A DNA stretch of 64,000 nt. It comes from Scenedesmus sp. ARA3. Taxonomy: Eukaryota > Chlorophyta > Chlorophyceae > Sphaeropleales > Scenedesmaceae. Position 1 is the stretch's first letter; every line of letters starts with the position of its first letter. The translations under genes were made by a program, and so were the position numbers. The notes beneath the pieces are model-generated. The model did not search any database. It was not told where the DNA came from and saw only the letters and a list, made by a program, of their open reading frames with translations. Positions 1-12,640 of the stretch are shown here, piece after piece. The DNA lies in contig RWJK01001155.1 in the NCBI GenBank assembly GCA_004335835.1, positions 1-64,000 on the forward strand, in the 5' to 3' direction.

Positions 1-883
1 TCAGGTGTTAGTGGTGACGTATGTCGCGTGAGTACACCAGTGTAACCCCTCTCTCTCTCTCTCTTGTAAAGGTGACAGCTACCAGCAGTGTCAGAGGTGG
101 CTCCATGGCCTTGAGCTCACTCAAAGGGCCAGCTGCTCGGCCAAAATCAACAAGGGCCAGCTGTTACGCCAGCTGCCGGCCAAGCGGCGGCGTCTTGCAG
201 CGCCTGCAAAGACCTGATACGACCAGCACACTAAGCCCTACCAAACATCAAGTCCTGCTGCAGGGCATAGAAAGGGTGCTCAATATCATCTGCTGACAAC
301 CTGTGCAACGACTGCAGCGTTGGGTCCTGTGCCAATCAGTTCTGTTTCGACTCAACTCCAATTTGAGCCATGCTCACATCAAGCATGCAACAGGGGGTTG
401 ATCCGTACGAGCATGTTTGCACAAATTTCAAAAACCCCGCAGTGCTTTCAAAATTTCTGACCCAGCCTGTGCGATATGTGGTGCAGACATCAAGCACCAC
501 CCTCAGGCAGCTGCAGCATATCGCAAATGCAAAGCATGCGAGTGCCACCATGGGCCCATGCAGACCTGTTGTATCTTGTATATGCACCAGTGCAACCTCA
601 CATGATCATCATTACGCACTGCACTCCCCGCGCCGTGCCAGTGGCATACAACTTGCACTTAAAGGAGCTGGCTGATGGTGAACGCCTTCAAGGTAAGCCT
701 GTGCCCTGCAAACCCTGGTAACTTAAATAGCAGTCACTGCACCATGACAACAATCCGCATTCGCAAATAACAATTCGATATTCCCTGCATGCGCTGTCAG
801 CTCTTCTGGTAAAGCATACCATCAACACGTTGTGCATTCCTGGGTGCATGCGCACCAGCGTAATACTGGCATGCTTGTACATC
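1..883. other. Intergenic/3-prime flank, no gene recognised
   Basis: No reading frame here has convincing splice sites or a recognisable domain. A short (CT)n tract occurs at about 51-64. The right-hand part presumably holds the 3-prime UTR of the minus-strand gene that stops at 884. I did not find a clear TGTAA-type polyadenylation pentamer on the minus strand. Confidence 0.5.
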
Positions 884-3800
884 TCACACAGCGTGTCCAG
901 GTGCCTGTTTCCTCCACATCGACTTTCGCGGCTGCTGCTGCTGCTGCTGCTGGGGGCTTCGCATGCTCCTTGCTAGCCTTGCTGCAGCAACCTTGGACAG
1001 CAGCTGCGCCGCTATGGCTGTGATGCGCTGCACGGGACCTTGCACATCAATGCAACGCTTTAGCACAAGCCCCGCCCAAGCAATGTAAGCAAGGTTGGCA
1101 AAGAGCACGACTGCGCCCATTGCCACAGAGTAAGCATAAGGCGGCTCGATGTCGTTGAATGTGAGGAAAGACAGCGCAGCCATGAGCGTAAGAAACAGCG
1201 AGCCGAATGCATACACCAGCAGATGCTGCAGCTGCCGCTCTTCATGAGGCTCAAACACCATCAGCAGCACTGCAAATCCCGCACAGATCGCTGCCATCAG
1301 CAGCGTCTGGTGGTAGACCCCCAGAGCCATGCCAAAGACAGCACACATGCACACCATAACAGTTTTGACAACCACCACAGCCTCCCAAGCGGCACGTTCC
1401 GGCCTGTACACCCGCACAACCCAGCCATAACGCCGCCTGAACCACGGCGCATGTAGGTGCTGCTTGTTTGCCCAAACAACACCTGCCAGAGCAAGCGGCA
1501 GCGCAGCACACAGCAGCAGCACCAGGGGCACGCCATATGCAAGGGCCCAGACTCTGTGCCAGCCTCCTTGCGCCCAACACTTCTCATTGAGGTCTAGCAA
1601 GAAGTATGTGCCTGGTGCTGCTGCTGCCCAGGCGTAGGGCGTGGCGTGCGGATCATCCAGCTTCACACACACAAACATGCTGAGGCCGTAGCGCACCACT
1701 GAAGGCAGGTAGAAGAAGCAGCACACAAACAGCAGCACGACGCTGGTGCTCCCTAGCCCCTCAAAACTCAGCTTCACGCGCCTGCCAAGCATGGACCAAC
1801 TACAGAATCCGCCCAAGCCACCTCGCACCCCACCACACGACATGGCTGTTACGAAGTAACCCCTGAGCATCAACCTCACACGGTTACGCAGAATGATCAT
1901 GAGCGCTGGGAGCACAGCCATGCACAGTCGCGCCAGCACCTCAACCAGCCAAAGCAGCGCAAACGTTGCCAGGGGCATCAACGTGTAGAACAAAACACGC
2001 ACCATTGCCATAGGCAGGCCTGCTGGCAGCCGTGCTACATCTATCAAACACTCCAAGGAGAGCGTTTGGGAGGAAGAGGCAGCCAGGAACCACGTGAGGG
2101 CTTTGATTGGCAGCAGCAGCGTTGGAGGCCAAGGCACGCGCAGGCCGCCAACCAGCAGCATGTACTGCAGGCAGCAGAAGAGCAGCAGCGCAGCAAGCAG
2201 CTGTATCAACAGCTGTGCAGAGCACTGGAAGAGCACGGCTGTAGTAGGGCATTGCTGCACTGAGCATGGTAGCTGTTGGAAGGCTGCACTTGCTTGCACA
2301 AACCAGGCACTTGTCATTTATAAATGCAAGAATCGATCAAGAATGAATGACGGTATCACACAGCCATGTGTATGTGGGGCTGCATGACTGGACTGAATCA
2401 GCCCACTGCTGCCCACCTGCAGGTACAGCACCAGCACCTTCAAGATGTCTGACGCCCTGCAGCAGCTACCAGCAGCAGCAGCAGCAGCAGCAGCAGATCC
2501 GCCTGCAGGCAGAGCCCCTGATGATGCCGTGACAGCACTGCCTGATCCTGCACCAGCAAAGCCCCCTGCCGCGCCGCAGCTGCCAATGCTCTTCACACTC
2601 TCCATGGGACACTCCAGGCTGCTCTGACCTGGCATGGCCTCAGCAGCATGTGCAGCTTGGCCAGACCGCTTGGCAGCTGCTCCTGGAAGATGTTCCTCAC
2701 AAACTGGCAGGCTGCGGGAGCTGAAGTACATGCTAGCATTGCTTCTGCTGGCGTGGTGATAGCCGGTGGGTGGGTGCGTTAAGCCGCCTTTGCCGGAGCT
2801 GAGGCTGCTGTGCTGGCTTGCAAATGGGCTGGGGCTGGAAGGATCTTCAAACTCAGGCTCTGGCCCAGAGCCAGCAGGGGACAGGGACGAGTAGTGATCA
2901 AACCCTGGAACAAAGGATAGCGCTGCGACATCTTTGGATGGTCCAGCTCGAGCCTGCTGCTGCTGCTGCTGCTGCGGCTGGCCAGGGACGTGTAGCTGAT
3001 GCAAGGCCGCTGTTGGCGCTGGTTGTGCAGGTGGAGGTGGCAGCAGGGCCGCCTGGGCACTTGCAGCAGCAGCTGCCGCTGCCGCTGCTGCACACTGTTG
3101 GTTGTCGATGATGGTGATGTGGGTGAGGAGGCGCACGAACAGCAGCATCGCTATGGCTGCGGTGGCGTACAGTGCCACGGCTGTGTGAAGGGGCATACAG
3201 GGCAGGCAGCTGAACGCTGTGCTGGCTCCATACCTGCACACAGCGCACACACAAAACAGAGGCGCACGTGAGTCAATCAACAAGCTGTAAGCTCAGGCAG
3301 CAACTTGCTGCTTGAAGCAGGGCCCCATGCAATGCCACGCAACGCTGGATACTGCAAGCTTAGTAGCTCTGCTGAAGAGGAGCTGCGGCAGCAGCAGTAG
3401 CCTTTCTAGCTGCAGCACCTCACCCTGGCTTGCAGACCCCGCACAGGTTGCCAGAGTAGCCAGGCTCACACAGGCCATCAACAGCAGCAGCTGCAGAAGG
3501 TGCAGATGCAGTGCCTGCACAGCCGGAGCTGTTGCTGCTCATGCTGCCGCTGCCATTAGCGCTGGTGTTGGCAGCAGCAAGGCACTGAAGCAGTGCTGTC
3601 CTGTTGGCTGAGCATGCCTTGGCATTTGGGCACCTGCAACGCAGTCCCGACGCGACGCAGCAAGTTTGGCGGCTACCATTCAGCAAGCTGACAGTGCCAC
3701 AACTTTGCCAAAGCATTTGCAGTGACCGTAGTTGCGATCATGCACGCAGCACTTATATTCTAGCAGCCTTGAGGCGCTTCCATGTAACTGAAAGTGTGCT

Positions 3801-6800
3801 GAGGATGCCGACTCTGCATGCCAGTGAGGCCCAGCTTGCAAGCTGCGTCGCTGCACTTGATCAATTGACCCTGCTCACGCGTGGATCTGGGGGGAGGTTG
3901 TTGAGGAGTGCCAGTAGCCCTCCAGCGGCTGCAGCAGTCAAGGCAGCGGCGGCAAACACCCTGTTATTATGCCAACATCTGTGCAGGAACAAAACACAAG
4001 GCACACTAGGACACAATGTCTCAAGCTTTCGACAAATGGAAGTGACAACTGCAACTCATGTTGAAGAGGGCTGGCAATCCAGAAAGCTGTGCAGAAGAAG
4101 CGCTGGCGTCTCACCACCACTGTTGATCCACCGGGGCAGCTGGCGTGCAGCGGGCAGGCATCGCAGGTGAAGTTGGCGGGGTCCAGCGAGTAGGAGCCTG
4201 GGCTGCACGGCTCGCCTGCAGCAGCAGCAGCAGCAGCAGCGGGGTTAACCAACGTAACAGCCGTCACTCTTGGATGGGAGAATGCAGGACACCGCACTGC
4301 ACCACATTGATGCATGGCAGAAGAGGGTACTCAATGGATGTGCTTGACGACCCATGCAACACACTGGGCTCTGCATGAGCAGCAGAGACGCGCTTATTGG
4401 CGGCCGTCTTTGCCTTGATGCAGCACATCACTATCAGTGTTTGCTGTCTGTGCCATGCTAGTTGTGCTGCCAATTGATGACTATCATGTCTGCTGAAATA
4501 AAGGGTGCTGCTCACATGCATCTCCCAGCTCATTGGTGACCTCGCCAACTTCACAGGAGCGCACTTCAACGTGAACCTGCACCAATGCAGCCGTGCCCAC
4601 ACATTATAGTTCATACTTTGCTAAAGCAGTCCAGTGCACAATGCACGACTCCTGAGCGAGTTGTGCGCGGCATACTTGCTGGCAGTGTCTCCCAAAGCAA
4701 GCAGCAGCTACACGCGTCCATGGAGAGTTACGTCACACATTGTAACGCGGCAGCCGCGCCCACCAAGGCAGGTGCCACATCCTTGTCTGTGGTGCTGGCC
4801 ACAGCCAGCGTGTAAGTGCTGCCTCAAAACTGTACACGAAAACAGGCGGGCACAGAAGCACGCATGCATAGGATGCACCATCACGTAGCAGCGCAGCCCA
4901 CCAATGCAGGCGCCACATCCTTGTCTGTGGTGCTGGCCACAGCCAGTGTGTAGGTGCCTGGCCTGGCCCTCAGCTTGACCTCAGCCAGCAGCGCCAGCCC
5001 CTGCGCATTGGACTTGGCTGCACCCAGCACCTGCACTGCTGGTGAGGGCTGCAGCGTGACCTGCATGCAGCACACACAGGTGCAGCAGCAGGCAGGCCTA
5101 GCTGAAATGCAGCCTCGCCACATGCATGACGTGTCAGCAGATGGAGCAAATTTTTGTGGCACAACGCTGACAGGCTCTGCAGATTAAGCAGCAGGTTGTT
5201 GGCTGCTTGCTGTGTGAAGTTTGCTAAACACCTTGCAAGGCATGCTAAGGTTTGTCGATGATATAGCAGCAGCGTCCAAGGCCCCTTGAAGATGGCAGCT
5301 ACTGTCTGCCTTGCATGGATGCGCTGCTTGCCTGCACTGGCCGCCCGCCACATGGCAGGCCGCCAATGCCTGTCAGGTTGACCGTAATGCCCAGAGTGCC
5401 TGATGTGCGGTTGAACCTGTCACATATAAAAAGCAGTGCGTCAAGTGTTTCGCTGTCATTGGTTAGCATACATGTCGGTTCTCATGTCAGCATGATGCAG
5501 TACATGCTGAGCTGAGCGCAGCATGACTCCAGCCAGGACTAGCACAGTGGACAAGAAGCTTTGACCGGTTGCATGAACCTGCAAAGGACTTGCAGCAGTG
5601 CACGCATACTATACAGCCAACCCCGTCCCTGAAACATTGCTTCAAGCAGTGATACCGCTGCAAGCAAACACATGGACGTGCCACGCAGCCCTTTCCCAAG
5701 CACCGCTCACCTGCTGGCCAGACCCGAGATGTAGCTTGGGCCAACCACGCTAATGCGCTGCAGCGGCACTGACGCATCAGGATCAAACTCTGCGCTGTTG
5801 CCGTGGCTGGCCTGCAGCACAGCCGCCACATCAAAGCTGCTGTGGCCGGAGATAGCAACACCTCCCCCGCGCGCCTTGGCACGGTTCCCTGTGATGATGA
5901 CCCTGCTGTGGGCTGTGGTGCCTGTGTTGTGCCGCACAAGCTGCGTTGTGGCATTACCGATTGAGTCTGCTGTGTTGGCGGTCGAGGTGATGTTGCTGAA
6001 GTCCAGGGTGCTGTTATCTTTCAAGTAGATAGCGCCACCGTCGCCTGCACATGCAGGAAACAACTTGAGCTCGAGATTATGCACTTTGCCTCCGGACCAA
6101 TGCCACAGATATACACATGTGCAGCCGACAGAGCTACGACTGGACCTTGTATACCCTTGCATGTTGTTCAAACTGCTTACTGCTGGCACTAGTGCCGTGC
6201 AACAGCCATTGGCAGCTGCACGTAGTTCTGTTGCAAAACTAGTTATTCGACCTCCGCCTGCTGCTGCCTGCAGTCCTCTACCCGTGTTAGGCGCACTTTT
6301 TGCGTAGTTGCCTGTGATGTTGGCAGAGACAAGCGTGGTGCGTGACTGCAGCGTCGCAGCAAGGCCGCCTCCTGCATCTGCTGTGTTGTTGGCCAGCAGT
6401 GTGCCATCCATCAGCAGCGTTGCCACATTTATAACGTACACAGCGCCACCTAGTGTGCCGGTGCAGTTTCTGATCGTGCAGTTGCGCAGGGTGATGCTTG
6501 ACTCCTCCACAGCTGCGATGCCGCCACCAAACTGACCCTTACAGCGCTGGATGATGCAGCCGCTTCCCACCTCAAGTGTGCCAGTGTTCTGCAGGCAGCA
6601 GCAGCCAGGCAGGGTACAAACCGGCAGCATGTGTACTGCATGCAGTTGCAGCGACCTGATACGGTCAATTGCTTTGGACTGCTTGCGGGGCCTGTTGTGC
6701 AAAGCAGTTGTGTAGTCATGCGCTGCAGGGATATAGTCACCTACCTAAGCAGCGCTGGTGTAGGGCACGTTACTGCTGAACAAAACGATGGCGTGCTTGT

Positions 6801-9800
6801 ATCCTGCAATAGACTTCTGCAGACGCATGCACTGACGTTTTTGTCCATGCATTGTTGTGGTCATGGTTGCCTGTAGCCACACATACCGACAGCACGACTG
6901 CGCCTCCATACATGCCAGAGCAGTTGGTGAACTCAGCGTGTGATACCACCACGGCACCGCCGTTCTGAATGGCTGCAGCAGGCAGGGAGTCGGCAGAGGT
7001 GCAGCGGCGCATGTTGTGGTGCATTTGTGTCGATCAGTGCCATTTGGCAGCTGCTAAAATGCCACCATGAAGGCCAGGAGCATCCATGCAGCATATTCGC
7101 TGCACCAGATGGTGCACAGCACAGCAAGCTGCTCCAGCGATCGACACTGTTGATGCAGTTGTTATTGTTGGCAGTGCCAAGGATGACACGTCAACTAGGC
7201 GTAGCCTATGCTTGCTGCCTGCCAGGCCGTGAAAAAATCAATGCAGCAGCAGGCAGGTGGGGCAACAGTCGTCCCTTCAGTTGCTCGTCACGGCTGGTGT
7301 GTTGCCAGCGCTCACCAATGGCGCCACCATATGAAGCAACGTTGTCTCGGAAGACAGTGCCACTACCAACCGAGACAGCAGCATTATCCTGCAGCAGCAT
7401 CCAGCAGCATATGCATCCAGCTCTGGCAGCACTTGCCGCGAGCCAAGCCGATACCGTGATCGTATGGCAACTGTTCACAATGCCAAGGTTCCCTCACTGC
7501 ACACATATGCTGCTGGCGATGGAGCTGCACCTTAAGCAGCCACAACAACTGCTATTCACGTCGTGGTCCGCAAAAATACGTGTGTTGACGCCATATTTGG
7601 CAGCTTTAAAGCTGTAGGCTGGCAACCTGCATGCATGGTGCCGGGCAGTGTGCTGTCATGTTGTTCCCACCTGCACTGCCAAGCAGCCGCCATAGGTGCC
7701 TTTGTTTTCCACAAAGCTGGCGCCAGTAAGAGTGATGTTGCAGAGGTTCTGCAGACACACGGCACCAGCATGGTGTGTGGTATTGCGCTTTCAGCATAAG
7801 CCAGCTTGTCCCTCTGGACAGATGCAGCCGTTGCTGCATACTGTGCAGGGCAGCCTAGCTCACAACCAAACCAGATGGTATTCATTGGCACAGCCATCCT
7901 GGCAGAATGAAGTTGCCGTTTACTTTGATGCAGTGTATGGCACAGGGAGGTCCTGTCAGCACACATTGGGCCGTTATGACGTTGCATTGTAATTTCAGCA
8001 GCAGCACGCCTCTTCACTGAATACATCCTCTGCTGTCACTGCTGCTGTGTTTTTCAAGCAGAAACCCAGGCCCACCTGTGCTGCGACGACACCCCCATAC
8101 AGGCCAGAATTCCCTTGGAAGGTTGCGCCAATGCCCGCAACCATCACGGCAGAGTGCTGCACCACGCACAAGGTCGGGCAGCAGGTGCTGTTGTCAGTGC
8201 TGTGGCCGAATAAACAGCCTGCAGGCACCTGTGCAATATCGCATGCCGCTGGTGTCCTGGCACCCTGGCAAATGATGTGTGTGTGCACACAGCACTGCCG
8301 CCTGTTGAGGCAGCCACAATCAAGCAGCTGCAGAAGGCGTATGCGGCATAGCTAACAGCCAATGTGAGCCAATCGCGCAGCCTACACACCTGTGCAGCGA
8401 TGCAGCCTCCATATTCCCCATAATTGTCCTTGTACACGGCCCCTGCCTGCACTTGCAAGCGTGCGCTGTTCTTGATAGCAGTGGCGCCCCCATACGCCGA
8501 AGTGTTGTTCAGAAGCAAGGCGTCACGCACCACAATGGTGCACGTCTCATCTGCTTGCAGTGCCCCACCATACTGTGAAGCGGAGTTGAAGCTCAGCTGA
8601 GATCCGCCCTGCACACAGTTCGCACATGGATCTCGGAGGCAGCAGTGTAGGTTTGCTTTGTGTGAGCTGCCTGGCTGATAACTTGCTGTTACAAACTGCT
8701 GCTCTGCCACAAAAGCAGCTGCTGTGTATCAGAGTACGCGCACCTGCCGGCCGAGGGCAGCACAGGGCCAGCTACACCTGCATCCACTGTTCAGTGCCTG
8801 CACACCCTGCGCAGCCGCAGTTCAACAGTGCACCAGCAGCGCCAATCCCACCTGTATGACCACAGTTGATGCGCCACTGCCATGGATGGCACCTCCCGAA
8901 TGGTATGCTGTGTTGTTGCTGACGCTGCTGTTGCCAGACAGTGTGAAGCTTGCCCGGTCCAGCACCACTGCACCAGCACCAAACACTGCAGCGACAGCAT
9001 GAGGTGCGTACTGTGAGCAGTCCCAGCACACTGTTCGCTTGCATGCTGAAGCATGTCAGAAGTTCACGCAGTGTCACTCAGTCCTGTTTATATTGTTGAG
9101 AGCCTGTGCAGTGCTAAGTAGCTTTCTGCAGCTGCAGCGCGCTAACCCCCCGCAGATGCAAACTGCATTGGCCATGGACCAGTACAAGCATATGTTTTGA
9201 CGCGTCCCCAGCTTTCCTGATCACCAGCACGGTACCAAGACATGGCTCACCAGCATGGTTGTTCACCACAACAGACCCAGCCGTCACTTCAGCCCTCGCA
9301 TCATGTGCCACAGCGATGGCGGAGCCGGCGTTGTTTTGCAGTATCCTTGCGCCCTGCACCCTTACGCGAATGCTGCTGCCAAACACAAGCAGCGCTAGCC
9401 GCCAAGGCACACTGAACTCTCTAGCAGCAAGCATGGGGCTGTGGATGTGCACTCCTCGCATGTCAAGTTGTGTGAAGGTTAGGTTGTAGTCTCCGCAGAA
9501 TGCCAGAACTCCAAAGATAGGCACCTGCAGTCGACTCAGCAGCCGCTGGCAGTCCATCTGCTGGGGAGCAATGTCAACACCCTGCGACATCGTCACCAAA
9601 ACACGGCAGCACCAAATTGTTGTATGAAGCTGTTGTGCTGCAACATGCTGAGCATATTCGGCTGCAAACTGTGGCAGGTGCTGGCATGTGCTGGCTGCAG
9701 CAGGGTTTTGAATCTGCTGTCTCTGTCTGTGCCCCTCACCTGCCAAGCTTTGACTGCCTGTGCAGAGACCCAAGTGCTGTTCACAGCCACCGGCACTGCC

Positions 9801-10126
9801 AGCCCTGCCGGTGTTGTGCTGCAGTTGAGTTCCATGTGCGTGATGCCTTGGTCCGCTGTCGTTGAGTCGCTTACAGATGCCCTGGTTTGTGCTGGTTGAT
9901 CTGCATAGCGACCCCTCAGGACCAGCCTGCAGTTGGCAGTGGCGATTGCTGGACTGGGGCTAGACACAGCGTTGATGCTGTCGCTGCTGGCTTGAGTTTT
10001 CTGTGTTAGTTGCCGTGAAGCAGTCTTCGGCCAGTGCTGCAGCTCGGATGGGCGGGCAACGCCAGCTGCCTCGATAGCACACGCCCACTGCAGAAGCAGC
10101 AGGAGCAAATGAGTTACGGGCCCCAT
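884..10126 (-). CDS. Pmp-like beta-helix repeat protein with C-terminal multi-pass membrane domain (18 exons)
   Basis: Exons in gene order: 10126-9740, 9581-9236, 8985-8852, 8608-8390, 8156-8076, 7748-7671, 7388-7316, 6972-6887, 6588-6282, 6044-5711, 5416-5338, 5060-4902, 4576-4516, 4215-4115, 3928-3879, 3633-3424, 3233-2417, 2272-884. All phases join, giving about 1636 residues. The start MGPVTHLLLLLLQWACA is a signal peptide. Residues ~245-680 carry about eleven motifs like YGGALQA, YGGCIAA and YGGAVVL preceded by F/L-x-x-N, the signature of Pmp right-handed beta-helix repeats. A Cys-rich module follows (SCEVGEVTNELGDACEPC, CPGGSTVVPLEGYWHSS, GNLCGVCKPGYG). One membrane helix lies near residue 915. 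A low-complexity linker comes next, then several hydrophobic helices (~1185-1560) and a Gln-rich tail. Inferred to sit at the cell surface. The function is unknown; no enzyme motif is visible. The C-terminus resembles TRP-like domains only loosely. Confidence 0.85.
4217..4240 (-). repeat. (CTG)n tract at a 3-prime splice site
   Basis: On the gene strand eight CTG triplets end in CAG directly at the acceptor of exon 14 of the Pmp-like gene. The tract occupies the place of the polypyrimidine tract. Confidence 0.8.
4764..4832 (-). repeat. Duplicated 3-prime edge of exon 12 of the Pmp-like gene
   Basis: The sequence repeats the end of exon 12 (about 4902-4970) at an offset of 138 bases, including the segment TYTLAVASTTDKDVAPALVG and the following GT donor. 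No in-phase acceptor joins it to exon 11, so I treat it as a non-coding copy or an alternative-splicing relic. Confidence 0.75.
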
Positions 10127-10412
10127 AACGGCGGTGCTTCAACATGTTGGAAGCGTGCAGCTGGGCTACGTTGTGGGCGAGACCGGCTTACTCTTCAACC
10201 GACGTGCGACACACGTTCACACTGGGAACTTGGGTCCAAGGTGCCCTTTCCGCCGTGCCCAAACATCCTCTGAAAGGGCATTATATTAAAAACAAAAGCA
10301 ATCAACTGTGCTGGAGTGCGCGCAGCGTGCTGAAGTCTCAGAGCAACTTGGTAGTAGCAGATCCTCACAGAATCGAGCCAGTGCACAACTGTGTTTCCAT
10401 ATGCACATAAGC
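10127..10412. promoter_or_regulatory. Divergent promoter region
   Basis: This 286-base interval separates the start of the minus-strand Pmp-like gene from the plus-strand signal-peptide protein. Both must be transcribed outward from here. No TATA box or named motif stands out. Confidence 0.4.
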
Positions 10413-11361
10413 ATGGTCAGGCTGGCACCGCTGTCGCTCTTGGCAGTGCTGTTGCTGGTTGGAAACGATATGCATCTCGTTACAGAGGCGTATGCCATAA
10501 CTCCGCATCCCACGGGAACAGGCGGCCTCCGGCGGTTGCTGCAGACCAGCGCGTGTGAGTGCATGAAGAAACAGCTCGCTGGCAACTACGATGCTGTCTG
10601 CAAGTGCCTTGAGGAAGCAAAGGTTGGCATACCTCCCGGCGGATGCCTGCCTGTGTGCAAGTGAGTGCAATGTTGCTGCTGCGCTGCAGCAGCTGCTACG
10701 CTAGCTGGCCAGGCCGATGCAGAAAAGTGACTGCAGCACTCTGGCCTGCAGCTGGTGTGCCTACTGCTCAGCCCAGACCACACCCGCTGCCAATGAAGTG
10801 TCAGCTCTTGCCAACGCCTCGTCCTGTGCAGCTAAGCGTTTGGACACTGCAGGCGGAAGCGTCAGGCAAAAGCACGAGGCTGCAGTGCACACGCATCAGG
10901 GAAAGTCAGCTGTCAGCGCATCAGCTACCACCTTGCTGTCAATGCCTCGCTGCATCAGCATGCACGCTGGCCGCAGCCCACACCCTGTGATGCAGATGCG
11001 TGTGCCGACCAGCTTGCCGATTGCATTCACCAGCATGCTGCGCTGCTCCCTGCGCTGCGCAGCCGACCAGCTTGTCAAATGCATTCACCGGCATGCTGCC
11101 TGTGCTGCAGGCCATGCGATGAGGAGCTGGCTGCTGCCGGCTGCCCTGATGATGGCAGCATGCCTGTGGCCTGCCTGCAGCCTGCAAGCTACAGCGCAGA
11201 GGTAAATGAGGCTGATCCCTGCTGACTTGCGAATTAACATGTGAGGAGTCACAAGCCAAACTTGTACTATGAAGTTGGTAAGCTTGCAGGTGCCTGTACG
11301 CGCATCCTGTGCTGAGCTCAGGCTGCAAGTTGCACTGCCATGGACTTGCATTGAACCTTGA
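10413..11361 (+). CDS. Small secreted Cys-rich protein (3 exons)
   Basis: Exons 10413-10660, 11111-11201 and 11290-11361 join in phase and give about 136 residues. The ATG at 10413 was chosen because it opens a strong signal peptide (MVRLAPLSLLAVLLLVGN). An in-frame ATG at 10401 would add four residues. The mature part has many cysteines (CECMKKQLAGNYDAVCKC, GCLPVCKPCDEELAAAGC, then VAC, ASC and TCI). I do not recognise the family. The last exon is the weakest part: it begins at AGCTTGCAG|GTG and ends at a TGA at 11359. A different 3-prime end is possible. The gene is divergent from the Pmp-like surface protein and lies upstream of a secreted peroxidase, so three secretory-pathway genes are adjacent. 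Confidence 0.5.
11004..11100. repeat. 58-bp tandem duplication in an intron
   Basis: The segment GCCGACCAGCTTG...GCATTCACC.GCATGCTG starts at 11004 and again at 11062 with few differences. It lies just before the acceptor of exon 2 of the small secreted protein. Confidence 0.7.
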
Positions 11362-12640
11362 TGGTGCGGTCGATCATAAATCAGAGTGCTGCAGAACTGT
11401 TTGGGTACTGGCAGAGCTGGCTCAGCCAAATACCAGTTGCCGAGTACAGGTCTTGGAGCTCACACCACGCAGCTGCTGCTCCTGTTGCTGCTCCTGCTGC
11501 TGCTCCTGTTGCTCCTCCTGCTGCTGCTGCTGCTGCTGCAACCACGTCAGGTTCAGAAGTGCTCTGCTGTCGCTGACAGGCAGTGCTGAGTTCCACCCAG
11601 CCTGGACACCACCGGCCAAGGCTGCAGGGCACAAGCCGATACCCGGCATGCCAAGTTTATTGCCGGGTGTGCACTGCAGTTTCACTCATATTGCGCTCAA
11701 CCAACACATGCACAGCTGCAGAGCCTGCCTTGACTGTGCAAAAGGACAAAGCAGTGTGGCCTACAGCTCAGCCTGATCAGCCGGGTTGATGGCGGTTGAC
11801 AGTTGTTGCAACCAAAGGCGAGGCTGGGAGCACGTACGCACCAGGCAGTTGTTTGCAAAGGTGTCCATGCATCTGCAGCTCCACATACATGCCGCATATT
11901 GCATGTGCTTAGTGCGCGGAGCCTCCGTGCGGCCCGCCAGGACCGTGCGGCACGGCTGGAACTTCCAGCTCACTTGAAGTGATGTGGCATCGCAACTTAT
12001 ATGAACTGCTGTGTGGGATCCGCCACTGCTATGATTCGCTTTGGTAACTCTGTATTTATGGGTATGGGCAAGGGTATATGATGGGATCGGCGGGCTGTGC
12101 CAGGCCCTGCTGCTGCCTGAGCAGCTGCCAGCAGTGCAGTGCACTGCAGGCAGGGTGAATGCACCAAGCAACCTGCTGCTCCAGGTGCCAGGCACAGCAC
12201 ATTGTTGCCAGCTCAATGACACCGAAGTGATCATAGGCTACGTCAGGTCAAGCGTGTTTGCGTCACAAAGCTTACCAAGTTCGTTTCGGCTAAGCACAAC
12301 AGCCACCACCTGCCGCCCTTCGTGTCATGCTTCTAGCCGTGCAGTCTTCCAGACGTGTACTTACTTTGTCAATCAAGGGTCACTGAATTGCACGAACAGC
12401 GATAGGCGCATAGGCTTACTCCGCTGTAGCGTGCTGGAAGGGCTGTCATTCTAGTGACAGGCCGGATCAAGCTCCCTAACCGGTGCAATGCCGTCGACGT
12501 GCGCACCAACATTCTTAAGGGCAGCCGCATAGTAGATTGGGGCATTGCTCAGCGCTCATCATTGACGTTTCACCGGCGACCTGCACCAGCTCAGCTGAGC
12601 TGCCGGGGTGCTGCCCGTATAAGCTGGCCCGCAGGGTTCC
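11362..12640. other. Intergenic, 1.3 kb
   Basis: It holds the presumed 3-prime UTR of the small secreted protein and the promoter of the peroxidase. A degenerate CTG/CTC repeat runs from about 11469 to 11540. Longer frames crossing that repeat are low-complexity Leu or Ala tracts, not genes. A TATAA-like run lies just upstream of the peroxidase ATG at about 12616. Confidence 0.5.

Noticed and set aside
11309..11776. Frames with long Leu, Gln, Ala or Cys runs
   Set aside because: They are translations of one CTG/CTC microsatellite in several frames and both strands.
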